From Oscillospiraceae bacterium (GTDB taxonomy: Bacteria; Bacillota; Clostridia; Oscillospirales; Ruminococcaceae): a DNA stretch of 64,000 nt. The position numbers and the translations under genes were made by a program. Below the pieces are notes generated by a model, which was not told the origin of the DNA, did no database searches, and saw nothing but the letters and a program-made list of their open reading frames with translations. Shown piece after piece: positions 1 through 8,483 of the stretch. Where the stretch lies: positions 1-64,000 of the forward strand of contig JALEHK010000039.1 in assembly GCA_022770625.1 (NCBI GenBank). Direction: 5' to 3'. Each line of letters starts with the position of its first letter. Position 1 is the first letter of the stretch.

Positions 1-96
1 GAGATGGAAGCCAAACTAGCGTCTGCCGGCTATCAGAAGATCCTCGACGAGAAACAGCGCCAGTATGACGAATGGAAAGCCGCAAACGGCAAATAA
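1..96 (+). CDS. C-terminus of an extracellular solute-binding protein (partial)
   Basis: The first 32 codons in frame 1 are open and end in TAA at 94-96. The visible tail, with AGYQKILDEK followed by QRQYDEWKAANGK, resembles the amphipathic last helix of ABC-transporter sugar- or peptide-binding lipoproteins of the DUF3502/LplA type. The start lies outside the window, so signal peptide and ligand cannot be judged. A strong intrinsic terminator follows 30 bases later, so this is the last gene of its transcript. The identity rests only on the tail and is an inference. Confidence 0.5.
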   Translation, partial: EMEAKLASAGYQKILDEKQRQYDEWKAANGK

Positions 97-127
97 ACCA
101 GCCTTCATTCTTTTTCATATCCTAACC

Positions 128-180
128 AAACGAAAGAAAGCCCGCGCCTGTTTGATGCAGACGTGGGCTTTCTTTCGTTT
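128..180 (+). terminator. Intrinsic terminator after the partial binding-protein gene
   Basis: A 16-base arm (128-143, AAACGAAAGAAAGCCC) pairs perfectly with 165-180, which ends in a pyrimidine-rich stretch. It sits 30 bases after the stop of the upstream plus-strand gene. The stem is symmetrical enough to act on the minus strand too. Confidence 0.8.
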
Positions 181-243
181 GATTATAAATAACGCTACGA
201 AACAAGTTTTATGCAAAATTCAAAAAGGTATAGATTTTGGGGT

Positions 244-266
244 CAAGCCCTTCAAAAAAGGGCTTG
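244..266. repeat. Perfect palindrome, 9-bp arms
   Basis: CAAGCCCTT at 244-252 is the reverse complement of AAGGGCTTG at 258-266, with a 5-base loop. There is no clear T-tract, so it is recorded as a structural repeat. Confidence 0.7.
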
Positions 267-353
267 CAGGATTCAAAAGGACAGAGTCCTTTGCTTGCAC
301 AGGCAACCGATTTTCACGCTTTTTCACGGCTGAAAAATGTTCCAATTTTAATT

Positions 354-370
354 GTCTTGCGTAGCAAGAC
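354..370. repeat. Perfect palindrome with TTGC/GCAA core
   Basis: GTCTTGC (354-360) and GCAAGAC (364-370) are separated by GTA. The TTGC-loop-GCAA core is shared with palindromes at 21095-21323, 28306-28328 and 31763-31785. Confidence 0.7.
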
Positions 371-417
371 CCAAAATATTGTCCTAAATCCAAAAAGTAT
401 GTCTTTTGCAGCGTAAT

Positions 418-753
418 CTATACTTTCCAGAACAGCAGCATCGCTTCGATCAGCAAAAAGGCTGCCAGCACAAATATAAGCGCGATTCCAACGCCGATCA
501 GTGTCGCGCGAACCACGACCTTACGAAACTCCCGACCGGTCAGCTCGTCATGCTGCGGGAGAATAAACGGCCGCGTATCTTCTGTTTCCCGTTCGGGGCG
601 CAGTTCCTGCCCATCCTCTCCGATCAGCGGCTCAGACGGCGCTTCGGGCACGTCCTTTCTCGGATCATACCACGGCATTCCGTCGATGTTCATATTGGCG
701 ATCGTTCGTCCGTCGTCCCAATCAGGGCGCGGCTTTTTCTTTTTTCCGGGCAT
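418..753 (-). CDS. Small membrane protein of unknown function
   Basis: A 111-residue protein. The N-terminal ~75 residues are polar and charged, opening MPGKKKKPRPDWDDGR and followed by NIDGMPWYDP, a Pro/Glu-rich linker and one hydrophobic segment near residues 84-107 (VVVRATLIGVGIALIFVLAA). The topology suggests a single-span protein with a cytoplasmic N-terminus. The start is chosen at 753 because GGGGAGG lies just upstream; a longer in-frame reading would cross the opp operon terminator. It follows oppF by 73 bases, separated by a terminator-like hairpin. I do not recognise a characterised family. The WDDGRT and GMPWYDP stretches look like conserved motifs, and its position does not prove a link to peptide transport. 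Confidence 0.75.
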   Translation of the reverse strand: MPGKKKKPRPDWDDGRTIANMNIDGMPWYDPRKDVPEAPSEPLIGEDGQELRPERETEDTRPFILPQHDELTGREFRKVVVRATLIGVGIALIFVLAAFLLIEAMLLFWKV

Positions 754-781
754 TTTTCTCCTCCCCTTACAAGCGGTAGTG

Positions 782-818
782 AAAACCGGCCGCCCCGGAA
801 AACGGAGCAGCCGGCCTT
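782..818 (-). terminator. Probable terminator of the opp operon
   Basis: Read on the minus strand, a GC-rich stem (GGCCGGC...CCG, loop TTTT, CCGGGGC...GGCCGG) is followed by TTTTC. It lies directly after the oppF stop and before the small gene at 753. The stem has internal mismatches, so strength is uncertain. Confidence 0.6.
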
Positions 819-826
819 TGCAGCAA

Positions 827-1879
827 TTATTCAGCGGATTTCTCAGCCTGATGAGCAGCCGCCTCATCGATCGAGGTATGACCGCCGTCATAGAGGTGGC
901 AGGTAACATAATGTCCCGGCTCAACCTCATAAGTCGCAGGCTCTTCTTCCCCGCAGCGCTTCATGCAGTAACGGCAGCGGGTATGGAACTTACAGCCCTT
1001 CGGGGGATTCGCCGGAGACGGGATCGACCCTTCGAGGATTACGCGGTTCATCTTGACGTCCGGATCAGGCATCGGGATTGCACTGAACAGCGCCTTGGTA
1101 TACGGATGGAGCGGATTGCGGAAGATATCTTCCTTAGAACCGGTCTCAACCAGATTGCCCAGATACATAACGCCGATCGTATCCGAGATATGCTCAACGA
1201 CCGAAAGGTCATGCGAGATAATGAGATAGGTCAGGTTATGCTCGGTCTGAAGACCCTTGAGCAAGTTGATGATCTGCGCCTGAATCGAAACGTCCAACGC
1301 CGAAACCGGCTCGTCACAGACAACGAACGAGGGGTTAAGCGCAAGCGCACGGGCGATACAGATTCTCTGACGCTGACCGCCGGAGAACTCATGCGGATAG
1401 CGGTCTTTATGGAAGGTCTGAAGGCCGCACTCGCTCATGATCTTATCGATATACTCGTCATATTCCTCTTTTGGAACGATACCGTGCTCACGGACCGCTT
1501 CACCGATGATCTCGCCGACCGGCATACGGGGCGAAAGGGAGGAATAGGGATCCTGGAAGATGATCTGAAGCTGAGGACGGATCGCACGGAGCTGCTTTTT
1601 GGTCAGCGTACCGATATCGGTTCCGTTGAAAAGGATCTCGCCCGAGGTGCGTTCCAGCAGTCTCAGGATCGTCCGTCCGGCGGTCGATTTACCGCAGCCC
1701 GACTCACCGACCAGTCCCATCGTCGTGCCTCTCTTGATCTTGAAAGAGATGCCATCGACTGCTTTGACCTGTCCGACGACCGAGTTGAACATACCGCCCT
1801 TAATCGGGAAATATTTCTTTAAGTCTTTGACCTCAAGGAGGATATCATCCTGAGGGGTAGCTGCTTTTACTTCGCTCAT
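827..1879 (-). CDS. oppF: Oligopeptide ABC transporter, ATP-binding protein OppF
   Basis: A 350-residue ATPase that would energise peptide import on the cytoplasmic face, paired with the OppD-type subunit encoded just upstream. Walker A GESGCGKST is at about 58-66, the signature FSGGQRQRI at about 165-173 and Walker B VVCDEPVSALD at about 186-196. The C-terminal oligopeptide/dipeptide domain has a Cys cluster (CKFHTRCRYC) typical of the family. An in-frame GTG at 1888 overlaps the previous stop, but the ATG at 1879 has GGGGAG at proper distance and is preferred. It is the last subunit gene of the opp operon; order on the transcript is A-B-C-D-F. Peptide preference cannot be told. Confidence 0.92.
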   Translation of the reverse strand: MSEVKAATPQDDILLEVKDLKKYFPIKGGMFNSVVGQVKAVDGISFKIKRGTTMGLVGESGCGKSTAGRTILRLLERTSGEILFNGTDIGTLTKKQLRAIRPQLQIIFQDPYSSLSPRMPVGEIIGEAVREHGIVPKEEYDEYIDKIMSECGLQTFHKDRYPHEFSGGQRQRICIARALALNPSFVVCDEPVSALDVSIQAQIINLLKGLQTEHNLTYLIISHDLSVVEHISDTIGVMYLGNLVETGSKEDIFRNPLHPYTKALFSAIPMPDPDVKMNRVILEGSIPSPANPPKGCKFHTRCRYCMKRCGEEEPATYEVEPGHYVTCHLYDGGHTSIDEAAAHQAEKSAE

Positions 1880-1884
1880 GATGC

Positions 1885-3042
1885 TCACTCCCCTTTCTTC
1901 TTATCAAGATAGTCAAGATAACGATAGCAGCTGCACTGATGGGTTTCAGAGAGCTGAACAACAGGCGGATAATCGCCGTCGCACTCCGGTCTGCGCATTT
2001 CACAGCGGTCGCGGAAATAGCAGTAGTTGGGCATCGCAATCGGGTTCGGAACCTTACCGGGAATGCAATAAAGTTCGTCAACCTTCTTACCGACGACCGG
2101 CTTGGAGTTCATCAGGCCGATGGTATAGGGATGGCTCGGATTCTTGAAGATATCGTGAACCGTGCCTTTTTCAACGATCCGTCCGCAGTACATGACGACA
2201 ACGTAATCTGCCATCTCTGCGATAACGCCGAGGTCATGGGTAATGAGCATGATCGAAGAGTTGATCTGATCTTTTAAGTGACGGAGCAGGTCGAGGATCT
2301 GCGCCTGAATGGTAACGTCCAACGCGGTCGTCGGCTCGTCCGCAATAATCAGTTTGGGCGAGCAGGCCAGTGCCATCGCGATGCAGACTCTCTGACGCAT
2401 ACCGCCGGAAAGCTCATGCGGGTACATTTTATAGACGCCCTCGGCATTGGCGATACCGACCTTTTCGAGCATCTCGATCGTGCGCGTCTTGACCTTAGCC
2501 TTGTCCCAGTCGGGATAATGCAGTTCCAGAACCTCGTCCAGCTGCATACCGATCCGGAAGATCGGGTTTAAGGTGGTCATCGGCTCCTGGAAGATCATCG
2601 CGATCTTGTTGCCGCGGATCTTCTGCATGACGTTAGTCGGCGTCTTGGCGATGTCGATCGCGCGCTCGCCGTCGTTAAAACGGATCGCACCTTCGACGAT
2701 CTGACCGGTGGGGCGCTGAACAAGCTGCATCAGCGAAAGGCTGGTGACCGACTTGCCGCAGCCCGACTCACCGACGATACCGACCGTCTTACCCTGAGGA
2801 ACGTCGAAAGTAACGCCGTCAACCGATTTAACAGTACCGATGTCGGTAAAGAAATAGGTGTGCAGATTGTCAAACTCAACGACGTTTTCCGGATTCTTCA
2901 TCTCGGTGGTATATTCAGCGGGATCAACGTGCTTGCGGTCGCGCTTTTTATCCAGTTCGCGGGTGATTTTCCGGTTTTCACGGGAAATTCTGCGCGACTC
3001 TTTGGCAGAAATATAATTCTGGTCTTTTTTCTTATGAAGCAT
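1885..3042 (-). CDS. oppD: Oligopeptide ABC transporter, ATP-binding protein OppD
   Basis: A 385-residue ATPase, partner of OppF in the peptide importer. Walker A GESGCGKSVTS lies at about 91-101, the signature LSGGMRQRV near the middle, and Walker B LIIADEPTTALD follows; the C-terminal domain has family Cys residues (YCYFRDRCEM). The first ~50 residues form a Lys/Arg/Glu-rich extension before the ABC domain begins near NPENVVEFDN, longer than in most OppD proteins. AAAGGAG precedes the ATG at 3042. The gene lies 19 bases after oppC, consistent with one operon. Confidence 0.92.
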   Translation of the reverse strand: MLHKKKDQNYISAKESRRISRENRKITRELDKKRDRKHVDPAEYTTEMKNPENVVEFDNLHTYFFTDIGTVKSVDGVTFDVPQGKTVGIVGESGCGKSVTSLSLMQLVQRPTGQIVEGAIRFNDGERAIDIAKTPTNVMQKIRGNKIAMIFQEPMTTLNPIFRIGMQLDEVLELHYPDWDKAKVKTRTIEMLEKVGIANAEGVYKMYPHELSGGMRQRVCIAMALACSPKLIIADEPTTALDVTIQAQILDLLRHLKDQINSSIMLITHDLGVIAEMADYVVVMYCGRIVEKGTVHDIFKNPSHPYTIGLMNSKPVVGKKVDELYCIPGKVPNPIAMPNYCYFRDRCEMRRPECDGDYPPVVQLSETHQCSCYRYLDYLDKKKGE

Positions 3043-3061
3043 CGTACTTTCTCCTTTCCCC

Positions 3062-4783
3062 TTAGCGTTTCATCTTCGGGTCGAAAGCGTCGCGCAGACC
3101 ATCACCGACAAAGTTAAAGCCGAGTACCGTGATCAGGATCAGGAAGCCTGCCGGAATCCAGCAGTACCAGTAGTTGGTCATGACGTAGACGTTAGAAACG
3201 GAAGAAATGATGTTGCCCCAGGATGCGTAAGGGAACTTAACGCCGATACCAAGGAAGGACATCGTCGATTCGGTCAGAATGATGTTGCCCAGACCCATGG
3301 TGCACTGAACAATCAGCTGCGGGATAACGTTGGGAACGAGATGCTTAAAGACACGTCTCGAAACCGAAATACCGGTTGCTTCCGCAGCGACCATGAATTC
3401 CTGTTCACGAAGCGAAAGGATCTGGCCGCGGACGATACGGGTGATGAAGGGCCAGCCCAGTACAGCCAGGACGATCATCATAAAGTAAATTCTGACCTTC
3501 GGGCCGATCTGATAGGAGTCCATGATCGCGCCAAGGATAATCAGGATGGGCCAGGTCGGGATGCAGTAGAAGATATCAACGATACGCATGATGACCATAT
3601 CGACCCATTTTCCGAAATAACCTGCGAGACCGCCCAGGATAACGCCGATGATCGTCTCAAGGATAACAACGACGAAGCCGATAATCAGCGAGATTCTTCC
3701 GCCGTACATCAGACGGGTCATGATGTCCATGCCGGCGCCGTCGGTACCGAGCAGATGCGTTTTAGAAGGAGCGAGATAGGTCTGAATCAGTTTAGAGGAA
3801 GAAGCGGTACGGATGGTATAGCGGTCGTTTTCCCGCTTCATCTCATACTCGACCTCATTGCCTTCGCTGTCGGCAAAGGTAAAGGTATTCTCATTCTCGG
3901 CAATCGCTTCGAGGATCCGGGTCTTCAGTTCGGTCGAGATGACCGTACCGTTTTCAACGCCCTTGATCGAATAAGCCGAGAGGGTCGCGACTTCATCGGA
4001 ACCGTTGTAAACGGCGCCGTTATTGTCCTCAACATTCAGCGTATAGCTGGTTCCATCGACAGTAAAGGACTTCTGTCCCTCACCCATCGCGGTCAGCGCC
4101 GCCTTCATAAATTCATAAGAGTTGTTTTCCGTCTCCAGAACGGTCTTGGAACCGATGCCGAGCTCCATCATCGACGAGATGGTGTAGTTACGGTTGGAAC
4201 CGGAGATGGTATAGGTCTCTCCGCCGGAAACAAAGGAGGTCTCCCCTGCTTCAGCCGCCGCGGTGAAATCAGCCGTCAGCTGTTCGGTGACTTCGATCTC
4301 ATCGGATTTGATGATATATTTTCCGGCCAGCTTATCGACCGTTGCAACCGGCGTCGTGCCGCTGATGATCCAGGAATCTTCGTTTCCAATCTGCTGGATG
4401 GAATAGCTGTTGTCGCCGGAGGTGTAGGTGCTGTCGCCGTTGTTGACGGCAAGGATCAGGCTGGTGCGTGCGCCGGAGGGAATCAGTCCCGATTCCTTTT
4501 CATAGAAACGATAGTCGGTATTGCGGGTCGCGCCTGCAAAATCAGTTACAACCTCTTCGTAATCCTCGAAGATCTGGCTCTCGCCGTAAGGAGAGATGAC
4601 GCCGCCGAGGAAAGAGAATACAAACATCGCTACGAGGATAATAAGTCCCACCATGGCCAGACGGTTACGGAAGAACCGCTTTGCGACCAGCGCACCGGGG
4701 GAAAGTACTTTAACACGCCGTTCGTCGTCAAGAGCAAGCTCTTTTTCGCCGCCGGCAGCGTTTTTCTTTTCTTCAGTTGCCAA
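3062..4783 (-). CDS. oppC: Oligopeptide ABC transporter permease OppC with large extracytoplasmic insert
   Basis: A membrane permease of 573 residues, where the family is usually near 300. TM1 lies at about 43-64. A ~240-residue polar segment (about 95-335) follows before the normal family sequence resumes at APSKTHLLGTDGAGMDIMTR, with the remaining helices and the EAA loop (RRVFKHLVPNVIPQ). The insert contains four similar units of 30-40 residues ending in beta-rich stretches such as ETYTISGSNRNYTI and DRYTIR. By topology it would face outside. The start is TTG at 4783: an in-frame TGA lies two codons upstream and the first ATG falls inside TM1. The AAAGGA is 13 bases away, a long spacing. 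Part of oppABCDF. Confidence 0.9.
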   Translation of the reverse strand: MATEEKKNAAGGEKELALDDERRVKVLSPGALVAKRFFRNRLAMVGLIILVAMFVFSFLGGVISPYGESQIFEDYEEVVTDFAGATRNTDYRFYEKESGLIPSGARTSLILAVNNGDSTYTSGDNSYSIQQIGNEDSWIISGTTPVATVDKLAGKYIIKSDEIEVTEQLTADFTAAAEAGETSFVSGGETYTISGSNRNYTISSMMELGIGSKTVLETENNSYEFMKAALTAMGEGQKSFTVDGTSYTLNVEDNNGAVYNGSDEVATLSAYSIKGVENGTVISTELKTRILEAIAENENTFTFADSEGNEVEYEMKRENDRYTIRTASSSKLIQTYLAPSKTHLLGTDGAGMDIMTRLMYGGRISLIIGFVVVILETIIGVILGGLAGYFGKWVDMVIMRIVDIFYCIPTWPILIILGAIMDSYQIGPKVRIYFMMIVLAVLGWPFITRIVRGQILSLREQEFMVAAEATGISVSRRVFKHLVPNVIPQLIVQCTMGLGNIILTESTMSFLGIGVKFPYASWGNIISSVSNVYVMTNYWYCWIPAGFLILITVLGFNFVGDGLRDAFDPKMKR

Positions 4784-4821
4784 AACGAATCACGATTCCT
4801 TTCTTATATAATAGGAGGAGC

Positions 4822-5808
4822 TTAGTCAAAACGAACGCGCGGGTCAACGACTGCGTAAAGAATATCCGAAATCAGCATACCCAAAAGCGTCAGAATCGCA
4901 AGAAAGCAGGAATAGAACATATAGAAAGGAATATCACCGTTGGTCATGGCCTGATAAGAAACATAGCCGATACCGGGGATCTGGAACAGCGTCTCAGTAA
5001 TCATAGCGCCCGAGAAAAGTCCGGGGAGCGAGCCGCCGAGAAGGGTAACGATCGGGATCAGCGTATTACGGAAAGCGTGCTTATTGATAACGACGTTCTC
5101 CGAAAGACCTTTTGCACGGGCAGTACGGATATAATCGGCGTTTAATACCTCGAGCATATTGGTGCGGGTATAGCGCATCAGCGAACCAACACTGACGATA
5201 ACGAGCGTTGCGGTCGGAAGGATCATATGCTTGGCCATATCCAGGAACTTGCCCATGCCGGAAAGCTGATTATAATAGCGTCCGACAATGCCGTACAGGT
5301 CGAGCCAGCCGAGCTTGATCGAGAAGATATATTTGAGGATGGTCGCAAAGAAGAAGGTCGGAAGAGAGATACCGACCAGAGCGACGACGGTGATCACGTA
5401 GTCAGCCATGCCGTACTGTTTACGAGCGGCAAGGATACCGAGCGGGATCGCGATGATGACCTCAAGGACGAACGAAAGTGCGCCCAGAGCGAACGAATAC
5501 CAGATCGAGCTGCCGAACTTTTCGAGTACCGGCTTGTTCCAGTACCAGCTGTCGCCGAAATGACCGGTGAGCGCATCGCCCAGCCACTGGATATAGCCCT
5601 GGAAGATACCGGTATCCAGATGGTAGTTGGCGTTTAACTGTGCAAGCCATTCTTCATAGCTTTTGGCACCGGGCAGCTGAGAAAGCTGTCTGGCCTGTGC
5701 TTCTACGAAGCTGGTCGGAATACAGCGCATGATGGTGTACATGATCAGCGCGACAAAGAAAAGGATAAAGACGCTGATAACTAGGCGTCTTACTACAAAC
5801 TTGCGCAT
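4822..5808 (-). CDS. oppB: Oligopeptide ABC transporter permease OppB
   Basis: A 328-residue permease with six predicted membrane segments, forming the channel with OppC. Family hallmarks are the opening MRKFVVRRLVISVFILF, the periplasmic GDALTGHFGDSW stretch, and the cytoplasmic coupling loop ARAKGLSENVVINKHAFRN. An upstream in-frame TTG would translate the ribosome binding site itself (GGAAGGAGG), so the ATG at 5808 is the start. It lies after the oppA terminator and a long palindrome, and 38 bases before oppC. Length is normal, unlike its partner OppC. Confidence 0.92.
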   Translation of the reverse strand: MRKFVVRRLVISVFILFFVALIMYTIMRCIPTSFVEAQARQLSQLPGAKSYEEWLAQLNANYHLDTGIFQGYIQWLGDALTGHFGDSWYWNKPVLEKFGSSIWYSFALGALSFVLEVIIAIPLGILAARKQYGMADYVITVVALVGISLPTFFFATILKYIFSIKLGWLDLYGIVGRYYNQLSGMGKFLDMAKHMILPTATLVIVSVGSLMRYTRTNMLEVLNADYIRTARAKGLSENVVINKHAFRNTLIPIVTLLGGSLPGLFSGAMITETLFQIPGIGYVSYQAMTNGDIPFYMFYSCFLAILTLLGMLISDILYAVVDPRVRFD

Positions 5809-5877
5809 GAAAGCGTTTCCTCCTTCCAAAACAGATGAATAAAATGAGTCGAAAAACAGAACAAAAAGTCGTCAGTC

Positions 5878-5914
5878 TATGGGCTAAGTACAAAACTTTT
5901 GTATTTAGCCCATA
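5878..5914. repeat. 37-base near-perfect palindrome between oppA and oppB
   Basis: TATGGGCTAA (5878-5887) pairs with TTAGCCCATA (5905-5914), and the inner TACAAAA pairs with TTTTGTA, leaving one mismatch and a one-base centre. It lies downstream of the oppA terminator and upstream of oppB. It could be a second terminator, an RNA-stability structure, or a protein-binding site. Confidence 0.75.
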
Positions 5915-5933
5915 AACCGACAAATTGCCCCAG

Positions 5934-5967
5934 AAAAAAGGCCCATCGCAAAACACAACGATGGGCC
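5934..5967 (-). terminator. Intrinsic terminator (partial) after oppA
   Basis: On the minus strand GGCCCATCG pairs with CGATGGGCC (5959-5967 and 5940-5948), followed by six T (5934-5939). It sits 50 bases after the oppA stop. Partial termination here would give more binding protein than permease, as is usual for such operons (inference). Confidence 0.88.
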
Positions 5968-6017
5968 AGTTCTGCGGCAGAAAAGACCTCGAAACAAATC
6001 AGCAGGTCATAAAAGGC

Positions 6018-8483
6018 TTAGCCTTTCATTTCGAGCTTTTCGATGTCGTTCATCCAATCCCAGTAGGTGGTGATATCAGGAGTGAGGGTATCAAGGTTGA
6101 TTCTCTCTTCGCTCATGATGAAGACCTGCTGTCTCTGATAGAAGGGAACCTCAACAGCCCAATCCTTGATGATATCGAGGCATTCTTTGTAGGTAGCCTT
6201 TCTGTAGGACTGGTCAGCGGAAGCACGGGCATCCATAATCAGGGTATCGAGGTTGGAGTCGATCAGGTAAGCGTGGTTGGAGCCGGTAGAGCCGGGAGCA
6301 CCAACAACGTTCTTGGAGTGCCAAGTCTGATACATATCGGGATCGACGGTCGAAGACCAAGCAGCGCACCACATCTCTTCGGTGTTCGCATCAAGTGCGT
6401 TCCACAGAACATTGGAGTCAGCCGGGTCATTAATGGTCAGCGTGATGCCGATGGAATCCAGAGCGTCACGAGCCTTTTCGAGCAGCAGGTAGGTGGGATG
6501 GTCGCCGGTACCGCCGCCGGGGATGATGACCTCATAGTTCAGTTTCGCACCTTCGGGAGCAGCGGTGAACTTGCCGGAAGCATCGTCCCAGGTATAACCG
6601 GCAGCCTTGAAGTAGCCGATCGCAGCCTGAAGAGCAGCGTCAAACTTCTCGTCGTCGGTCATATCGGAGGTGTAGATCGGGTTGCCGTCTATGTCGGTCG
6701 AGAAAGCGACTTCGTAGTCAGCGTCGGTTGCCTGAGGAGCAGCCCAGGAGCAGCTGGAGATCGAGTAGTTGATGACCTTTGCAGCTTCACCGTAGTAGGA
6801 GTCGCAGACCAGATCACGGTAGACCGAGAGTACGGTTGCGAAGCCTTTTCTGAGGTTGACGCTTTCGGGGGTATCGATATCGTCCTCAGAGGTGCCAACC
6901 TTCATGTTCAGAGCGGACAGGCCGATATAGCCGTAACCGAGGTTGTCGAAGGAAGCGGTCATCAGGACGTCGCCGGTGGTTTCGCCGTTGGAGTTGTAGG
7001 AAGCGATCTCTTCGAGAGTAGCCTTGGAGCCGGAGGGGTTCGCAAGGTCAGAAGTGCCGGTACCGACAGAAGCGACCTTATCGGACTCCTGAGTCTCTTT
7101 CCACTGCATCTCCTTGATCTTGGGAGCGCCCTTCCAGTAGTTCTCGTTTGCTTTGAAGTAAACGGTACGGTTCTCGTACTTGTCGAAGACGTAAGGACCA
7201 GAGCCCATGGGCGAGAGGTTCGCCTTGACGCCGGACAGATCGCCGTAATCGAAACCGAACTGGTTGTTGTCGTAGTCGTACTTGGAAGCATCGCCGTAGT
7301 AGTGCATGGGAGCAACTTTGATGCCGAGGTTATAGATGGTGGTTGCAGAGTAGCCGTTGGTGGTAACGGAAACGGTGTAATCATCCAGTTTCTTGATGCC
7401 TTCGATGTTCGGAACGCCTTCGCCAGCCATCTCTTCGTCCTGAGAGCCGTAGGTGGAGATGAAGTCGGTTCTTGCGTTGTCAACAACAGAAGCGCTTACA
7501 GCGGTTTCGCCAGCGTCATCATAAGCGGCAGCGTTGCCGTATTTAGCAACAGCTTCATCGTAGAAATCTTCGATGGTGGGATAGGTGCCGTTTGCGATGT
7601 CGAAGGACTTGCCGGAATCGTTGGTGGTAACAACGCCGCTGTCATAAGAAGCGAAGCCCCACATAACCATGCCGAATGCGACCTTCATGCCGTCTTCGGA
7701 ATCGAGTTTTGCGGTGTCGATGCCTTCCATATAAGAAGCAGCGTCTGCGCCGTAGTTGCTGTAAACATAGTCAACGGTGTTCTGGAGGTCGGCCGTCCAG
7801 GCGGTCTTAACAGCCGTCTCGTAGTCTGCACGCAAATCGTCGCCGTACTCGCCTGCGTCTGCATTTGCAGAGAAGTAATCGTACATGGTGTTGTACTTCT
7901 CATAAACAGCAGAAGAAGTCTGGGTGCGGTACTCGTTCAGACCAACGATGTCTTCGGAGTAGAGGGTGGTCGATCCGTCATAGGTAGGATCGAGATATAC
8001 ATAGTAGGAGAAGATAACGTCATCTGCGGTCAGCTCTTCGCCGTCTGCAAATTTGACGCCTTCACGCAGTTTGAAGGTATAAGTGGTGGTGTCTGCACCC
8101 TGATCGACGGTAACATCCGACAGACCGGTGTAGGTATAATCGGTGCCGTTATACGCGATCGTCTCGCCATCAATGCCGTTGTAAACGACAGCGCCGGTAC
8201 GGTCGGTAGCGTACAGAGACTCCATACAGATAGTCGATACGTCCGTGTCGTACTGAACGGTCGAGAAGAAGGGGTTGAACTTCTGGTTGAAGATGTCATA
8301 AGCGACGACCAGCGGGACACCAGAGCTGCTGCCGGTTTCTTCGCTCGCTTCAGCGGAACTGGAAGCTTCGCCGGAGGAAGCCTCAGAGCCGGAAGAACCG
8401 CTGTTTCCGCAGGAAGCAAAAGCAGTTGCGCTCATAGCTGCGATCAGGGCGACCGCGAGAAGCCGTTTCAGATTCGTTTTCAC
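6018..8483 (-). CDS. oppA: Oligopeptide-binding lipoprotein OppA, extended form
   Basis: An 821-residue family-5 extracellular solute-binding protein that would capture peptides outside the membrane and deliver them to OppBCDF. A lipoprotein signal peptide ends at Cys25 (TAFASC), followed by a Ser/Gly/Glu linker. SBP_bac_5 hallmarks include FNPFFSTVQYDTD, VKFADGEELTADDV and GSGPYVFDKYENRTVYF. Family members are mostly 520-600 residues; here an acidic, Tyr/Asp-rich segment at about 185-355 interrupts the fold. First gene of the operon with its own strong promoter. Substrate is unknown. The matching insert in OppC suggests the two extra segments may work together (inference). Confidence 0.92.
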   Translation of the reverse strand: MKTNLKRLLAVALIAAMSATAFASCGNSGSSGSEASSGEASSSAEASEETGSSSGVPLVVAYDIFNQKFNPFFSTVQYDTDVSTICMESLYATDRTGAVVYNGIDGETIAYNGTDYTYTGLSDVTVDQGADTTTYTFKLREGVKFADGEELTADDVIFSYYVYLDPTYDGSTTLYSEDIVGLNEYRTQTSSAVYEKYNTMYDYFSANADAGEYGDDLRADYETAVKTAWTADLQNTVDYVYSNYGADAASYMEGIDTAKLDSEDGMKVAFGMVMWGFASYDSGVVTTNDSGKSFDIANGTYPTIEDFYDEAVAKYGNAAAYDDAGETAVSASVVDNARTDFISTYGSQDEEMAGEGVPNIEGIKKLDDYTVSVTTNGYSATTIYNLGIKVAPMHYYGDASKYDYDNNQFGFDYGDLSGVKANLSPMGSGPYVFDKYENRTVYFKANENYWKGAPKIKEMQWKETQESDKVASVGTGTSDLANPSGSKATLEEIASYNSNGETTGDVLMTASFDNLGYGYIGLSALNMKVGTSEDDIDTPESVNLRKGFATVLSVYRDLVCDSYYGEAAKVINYSISSCSWAAPQATDADYEVAFSTDIDGNPIYTSDMTDDEKFDAALQAAIGYFKAAGYTWDDASGKFTAAPEGAKLNYEVIIPGGGTGDHPTYLLLEKARDALDSIGITLTINDPADSNVLWNALDANTEEMWCAAWSSTVDPDMYQTWHSKNVVGAPGSTGSNHAYLIDSNLDTLIMDARASADQSYRKATYKECLDIIKDWAVEVPFYQRQQVFIMSEERINLDTLTPDITTYWDWMNDIEKLEMKG

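Larger units (their letters stand above)
181..417. other. Gene-free stretch with two perfect palindromes
   Basis: Between the plus-strand terminator and the minus-strand gene at 418 no credible gene is seen; the only open frame here has no ribosome binding site and no family resemblance. The stretch holds two hairpins: CAAGCCCTT/AAGGGCTTG at 244-252 and 258-266, and GTCTTGC/GCAAGAC at 354-360 and 364-370. Both resemble palindromes found elsewhere in the window. They lie between converging genes, so termination is one possible role. Confidence 0.5.

Noticed and set aside
65..364. 99-codon plus-strand frame
   Set aside because: It runs through a strong terminator and palindromes and begins inside another reading frame of a real gene.
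3341..4825. 494-codon open frame on the plus strand
   Set aside because: Antisense to oppC; no initiation signal and shadow-like composition.
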